DNA from: Bacillus horti
Lineage (GTDB): Bacteria > Bacillota > Bacilli > Caldalkalibacillales > JCM-10596
Reading direction: 5' to 3'
Length of the DNA stretch: 39,824 nt
NCBI RefSeq assembly: GCF_030813115.1
Contig: NZ_JAUSTY010000028.1
Location: 1-39,824 of the forward strand
Shown: positions 37,561 to 39,824 of the stretch, piece after piece
How the letters are laid out: the number at the start of each line of letters is the position of its first letter
How positions within the stretch are numbered: position 1 is the stretch's first letter
Program-made: the position numbers and the translations under genes
Notes under the pieces: model-generated
Told to the model about the DNA's origin: nothing
The model's input: the letters and a program-made list of their open reading frames with translations, nothing else
The model's database searches: none

Positions 37561-37742
37561 TAACGGACATGTTTAACCCTTAGAGCACCATTTTCACCTG
37601 ATTTAATCTGTAACGGACATTTCCGACACTTAGAATGATAAATTCATTGATTTTGATAGGGATTACACCTCTAAGGTGCAATTTTGTCCGTTAGAATTTA
37701 CAAAGGTCAAAAAACCTTGCTAAGATGCAATTTTGTCCGTTA
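37561..37742. repeat. 182-bp four-unit inverted repeat, copy 2
   Basis: Units of 23 nt, TAACGGACA-N9-CTTAG, at 37561-37583 and 37611-37633 (forward) and at 37671-37693 and 37720-37742 (reverse). The end-to-end length is 182 bp, the same as the copy at 3401-3582, and the offsets (0, 50, 110, 159) match it within one base although the spacers have diverged. The centre again begins with an AATGA/TCATT hairpin. It fills the 365-nt gap between two minus-strand genes; 37413-37560 shows nothing else convincing. Confidence 0.85.
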
Positions 37743-37777
37743 GAGAAAGCCAGACAAAGTTCATCTACTCAAATTAA

Positions 37778-38329
37778 TCAAAGATTCTTACGTAACTTCT
37801 TCAAGCGCTTAATATACAATTCTATTTCATTCATTAAGGGTAGTGATTGAGTGCTCAGGCTTTGAAATAATTTTGATGCTTCTCGCTTAGCCAAGCTATA
37901 CTCCTCTTCTGTAATGACCTCCGTATTAAGAGCTACTTCAAGCTCATCTTCATCTAGCAAATATACTTGTCCATTAGGAAGGTAAACGACGTCTAAGTAT
38001 AAATCTGTAATGATTGGGATTCCTTCTGGTGAGTACTCCAAAGACTTAATTATATCAAAATACCCTTGGATCATTTCATACCTGTCATTTAACATCAGTG
38101 CTAAACTATAGAATTCACCCTTCGGAAAGAACATGATCCAAGTATATCCACTATCAGCAAGACACAGCTCAATGCCATCATATCCTACATTAAGCGGCTC
38201 TTTAACCTTGTCCATAATGATATAGCCAATATCTCCATCAAAATGTTCGTTTTGAACATATTCCTGGACGTATCGTTTCTCTACTATCCAATTCCAATTT
38301 GGTCTATCTGCCTGTTTTCGTTTTAGCAT
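37778..38329 (-). CDS. DUF402-domain protein
   Basis: 183 residues with the DUF402 pattern: WNWIVEKRYVQEYV, WIMFFPKGEFYSLALMLNDRYEMIQGYFDI and ITDLYLDVVYLPNGQVYLLDEDELEVAL, where acidic residues bind metal. DUF402 includes the S. aureus nucleoside di/triphosphatase Ntdp; this protein is related to that fold but activity is not shown. GAGGT is upstream of the ATG. Transcribed alone, downstream of the VOC remnant. Confidence 0.82.
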   Translation of the reverse strand: MLKRKQADRPNWNWIVEKRYVQEYVQNEHFDGDIGYIIMDKVKEPLNVGYDGIELCLADSGYTWIMFFPKGEFYSLALMLNDRYEMIQGYFDIIKSLEYSPEGIPIITDLYLDVVYLPNGQVYLLDEDELEVALNTEVITEEEYSLAKREASKLFQSLSTQSLPLMNEIELYIKRLKKLRKNL

Positions 38330-38397
38330 TAGCTACCTCACATAAATTTCCGGAATAGAAAGAGGAGCAATGGCTCACTCCTCCTTCTTCTTCCGCT

Positions 38398-38661
38398 CTA
38401 TAATCCTATTCCAATTCCCATTGGGTCTACTAAGTATGCTAAATAATACTCATCAAATTCCATCTTTTCTCTTGCTACTTGAGCCCCTAGTGCGACTGAT
38501 TTGCTAATCGTGCTATCAATACTGTCAACCTCAATCTGAATCCTCGTTCCATGTGGGAAATCGCTTGGTCCCTTTGAGATTCCACCATTAATTCCAATTT
38601 GGGAATGCCCTTCCTGATGGCCAGTTGTTACCGGATAATATCCTGTTATGTATGAAACAAA
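38398..38661 (-). pseudogene. C-terminal remnant of a VOC/glyoxalase-family protein
   Basis: An open stretch of 87 codons without a credible start reads GYYPVTTGHQEGHSQIGINGG, then TRIQIEVDSIDSTISK and YYLAYLVDPMGIGIGL before TAG. This is the C-terminal half of a VOC fold (glyoxalase/bleomycin-resistance/extradiol dioxygenase superfamily). The N-terminal half is gone: the frame runs directly back into the stop codon of the upstream gene (38662-38664). It is probably a deletion remnant. Otherwise 38330-38397 holds nothing notable. Confidence 0.65.
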
Positions 38662-38985
38662 CTACGGTAAATGCCTCTCAAAGAAAGTCCATGAAGCTAC
38701 TCGCATCAAAATTGGGACTAGGATACCCAGTTTGATAATAATGGGCACTTCAGGAATGAGTAACATGACTATAAAAGCAATTGAAGCAAAAATGGCTGTT
38801 AGATTACCTTGAATTCCATTAATCGGCCAGCTTAGAAAAGCACTTATTAAGCCTTTAATTTCCTGTGAAAAACAACGATCATGATACGTTGCAATTAAGA
38901 AAAAGAAACTTGACGTTACAAGCTCTTCCTTTGATCTAATGGGTACCCTACATTTTTCACAAAAAATAAACTTTGTATGACTCAT
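38662..38985 (-). CDS. Zinc-ribbon/two-helix membrane protein, paralogue A
   Basis: 107 residues. The N-terminus has CEKC (residues 9-12) and YHDRC (about 34-38), a Cys2-His-Cys set that could bind zinc. It is followed by SQEIKGLISAFLSWPINGIQGN and two hydrophobic helices (LTAIFASIAFIVMLLIPEVP and IIIKLGILVPILM), ending FFERHLP. The family was not recognised. It has a paralogue directly upstream (39072-39404). AGAGGG lies 11 nt before the ATG. Confidence 0.7.
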   Translation of the reverse strand: MSHTKFIFCEKCRVPIRSKEELVTSSFFFLIATYHDRCFSQEIKGLISAFLSWPINGIQGNLTAIFASIAFIVMLLIPEVPIIIKLGILVPILMRVASWTFFERHLP

Positions 38986-39071
38986 AAAAGACTAAACCCT
39001 CTCTGGAAAAGATTATGTTTAGTAAAGAAAAATTTCTTTAATTAGTAGCGTAATTAATCTAAATAAAAATT

Positions 39072-39404
39072 TTATTCAAGATGCCTCTCATAAATAACCC
39101 ACGATGACAGCCTAATGAGAATTGGTAAGGTTAATAGTGCACTGTAATACCAAGATACATCGTTTATAAACAATGAGACCACAACTATAAGTACAATTAA
39201 AACAGTTCCTACATTACCTTGTATTCCATTTATCGGCCAGCTAATAAAAACACTATATAAGCTTTTCATTTCTCTAGAGAAGCACCGTTCGTGATAAGGA
39301 ACAATGGTGAAAGGTACGATAGACGTAACTAAATCGTCATTTGAAGCTATTTTACCTGAGCATTTTTCACACAGGATGAGCTTTTCTTCTTTATCTTTAC
39401 TCAA
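39072..39404 (-). CDS. Zinc-ribbon/two-helix membrane protein, paralogue B
   Basis: 110 residues with the same order as its neighbour: CEKCSGKI, YHERCFSREMKSL, the identical SWPINGIQGN, two membrane helices and a terminal YERHLE. Conservation is strongest in the putative metal site and in SWPINGIQGN, less in the helices. The start is TTG 39404 with AAGGAG upstream. The tandem pair looks like a gene duplication; no function can be given. Confidence 0.7.
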   Translation of the reverse strand: MSKDKEEKLILCEKCSGKIASNDDLVTSIVPFTIVPYHERCFSREMKSLYSVFISWPINGIQGNVGTVLIVLIVVVSLFINDVSWYYSALLTLPILIRLSSWVIYERHLE

Positions 39405-39545
39405 TTCAAGTATTCTCCTTCCTAATTTTATGTTTAAATCCTATGAGGTATTTTAAACCTATATTAAGAACTTGCCTCGTTATTACCTATGATTTCCTAC
39501 TCTACTATATTTCCTGTAATATGACTATGCTTTTTCCTTTTTTAT

Positions 39546-39571
39546 TAGAAAAACTTGGCTTGTCGCCAAGT
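39546..39571 (-). terminator. Intrinsic terminator on the minus strand
   Basis: ACTTGGC (39553-39559) and GCCAAGT (39565-39571) with a 5-nt loop; on the minus strand it is followed by TTTTTCT. It would end transcription coming from the group II intron side before the paralogue pair. Confidence 0.7.
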
Positions 39572-39591
39572 CATGGCGAAAGCCTTAGCTT

Positions 39592-39747
39592 CTTATACTA
39601 TCTACCCTAAAACTGATAAATTCTGATAGTATAAGAGAAATTTCTATCAAAGACCTCTAGAAGAAACCGTCTAGTCCATCATTAGAGGAAGCTTTAGTTT
39701 CTCTAATACTATCTACCTTTAAACTGATAAATTCTGGTAGAGTAAAG
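39592..39747. repeat. Two related hairpin repeats, 111-bp offset
   Basis: Copy 1: CTTATACTATC (39592-39602) and GATAGTATAAG (39625-39635) form a perfect 11-bp stem with a loop containing AACTGATAAATTCT. Copy 2 (about 39702-39747) keeps TACTATCTACC, the loop AACTGATAAATTCTGG and a diverged right arm, offset by 111 bp. Flanks (AAGC.TTAG.TTCT) are also similar. No gene is visible in 39405-39824 apart from these and the intron end. Confidence 0.6.
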
Positions 39748-39762
39748 AACTGAAATTTTCTT

Positions 39763-39780
39763 GGCGACCGTGAGGTCGCC
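39763..39780. other. GC-rich hairpin
   Basis: GGCGACC, loop GTGA, GGTCGCC: a perfect 7-bp stem just downstream (minus strand) of the intron domain V. On the minus strand flanking GAGTAAAG and CTTTACTC (to about 39740) could extend it. Possibly part of a diverged intron domain VI or a terminator. Confidence 0.5.
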
Positions 39781-39790
39781 TTTACTCATT

Positions 39791-39824
39791 CCAGCTCCTC
39801 CTCATCAAACCGTACGTGAAGTTT
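39791..39824 (-). mobile_element. Group II intron, 3' end (domain V half and start of domain VI), partial
   Basis: Read on the minus strand the edge begins AAACTTCACGTACGGTTTGAT and continues with GAGGAGGAGCTGG. This is the 3' half of a group II intron domain V (end of the GAAA loop, then the CGTACGGTT strand) followed by the start of domain VI. The rest, including any reverse transcriptase gene, lies beyond the right edge. A normal domain VI 3' strand is not evident, so the end may be diverged or truncated. Confidence 0.6.

Overview
The window looks like chromosomal DNA of a spore-forming member of the Bacillaceae. It is AT-rich with strong AGGAGG-type ribosome binding sites, and carries a HutP-controlled histidine utilisation operon, an alpha/beta-type small acid-soluble spore protein, a PdaA-type spore cortex deacetylase, hemZ, a SipS-like signal peptidase and a CitA-like citrate synthase. 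No rRNA, tRNA or CRISPR array was seen. Both window edges cut mobile elements: the C-terminus of an IS3-family transposase on the left and the domain V/VI end of a group II intron on the right.

Layout. 1-3340: IS3 remnant, then a large MMPL-type exporter. 3401-3582: first copy of a 182-bp four-unit repeat. 3662-8464 (minus): a glycerol/dihydroxyacetone block dhaK-dhaL-dhaM-HPr-glpF-glpK, in which PEP-derived phosphate probably flows through the HPr-like protein to DhaM and DhaL to phosphorylate dihydroxyacetone, while GlpF/GlpK import and phosphorylate glycerol. 8642-10233: a small DUF3892-like protein, then a sporulation pair (SASP, PdaA). 10495-16861 (minus): hutP-hutH-hutU-hutI-hutG, with a HutP-type attenuator between hutP and hutH. 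17080-18731: PadR regulator translationally coupled to an unusual SEDS (FtsW/RodA-like) protein. 18890-27591: GNAT, YitT-like protein, D-alanyl-D-alanine carboxypeptidase, hemZ, an unknown gene, and a divergent SgrR-like regulator/MFS transporter pair.

27765-29029 (minus) is the most striking regulatory locus. A macrolide 2'-phosphotransferase gene (mph) is preceded by a near-consensus promoter, a 14-codon leader peptide MTASIRLRHTSLNK that closely resembles the ErmD leader peptide (RLR stalling motif), a second 18-codon ORF, alternative stems and an intrinsic terminator. This is the expected architecture of a macrolide-inducible transcription attenuator.

29065-39404 (minus) is an accessory run of small enzymes: three GNATs, a signal peptidase, an APH-fold kinase, a CPBP protease, two methyltransferases, citA, ASCH and DUF402 proteins, a VOC-family remnant, a 43-codon membrane microprotein starting with TTG, and two tandem zinc-ribbon/transmembrane paralogues. 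The second copy of the 182-bp repeat lies at 37561-37742. The last 300 bases hold two related hairpin repeats next to the group II intron end.

Family names rest on recognition of motifs and remembered homologues; no database search was run.
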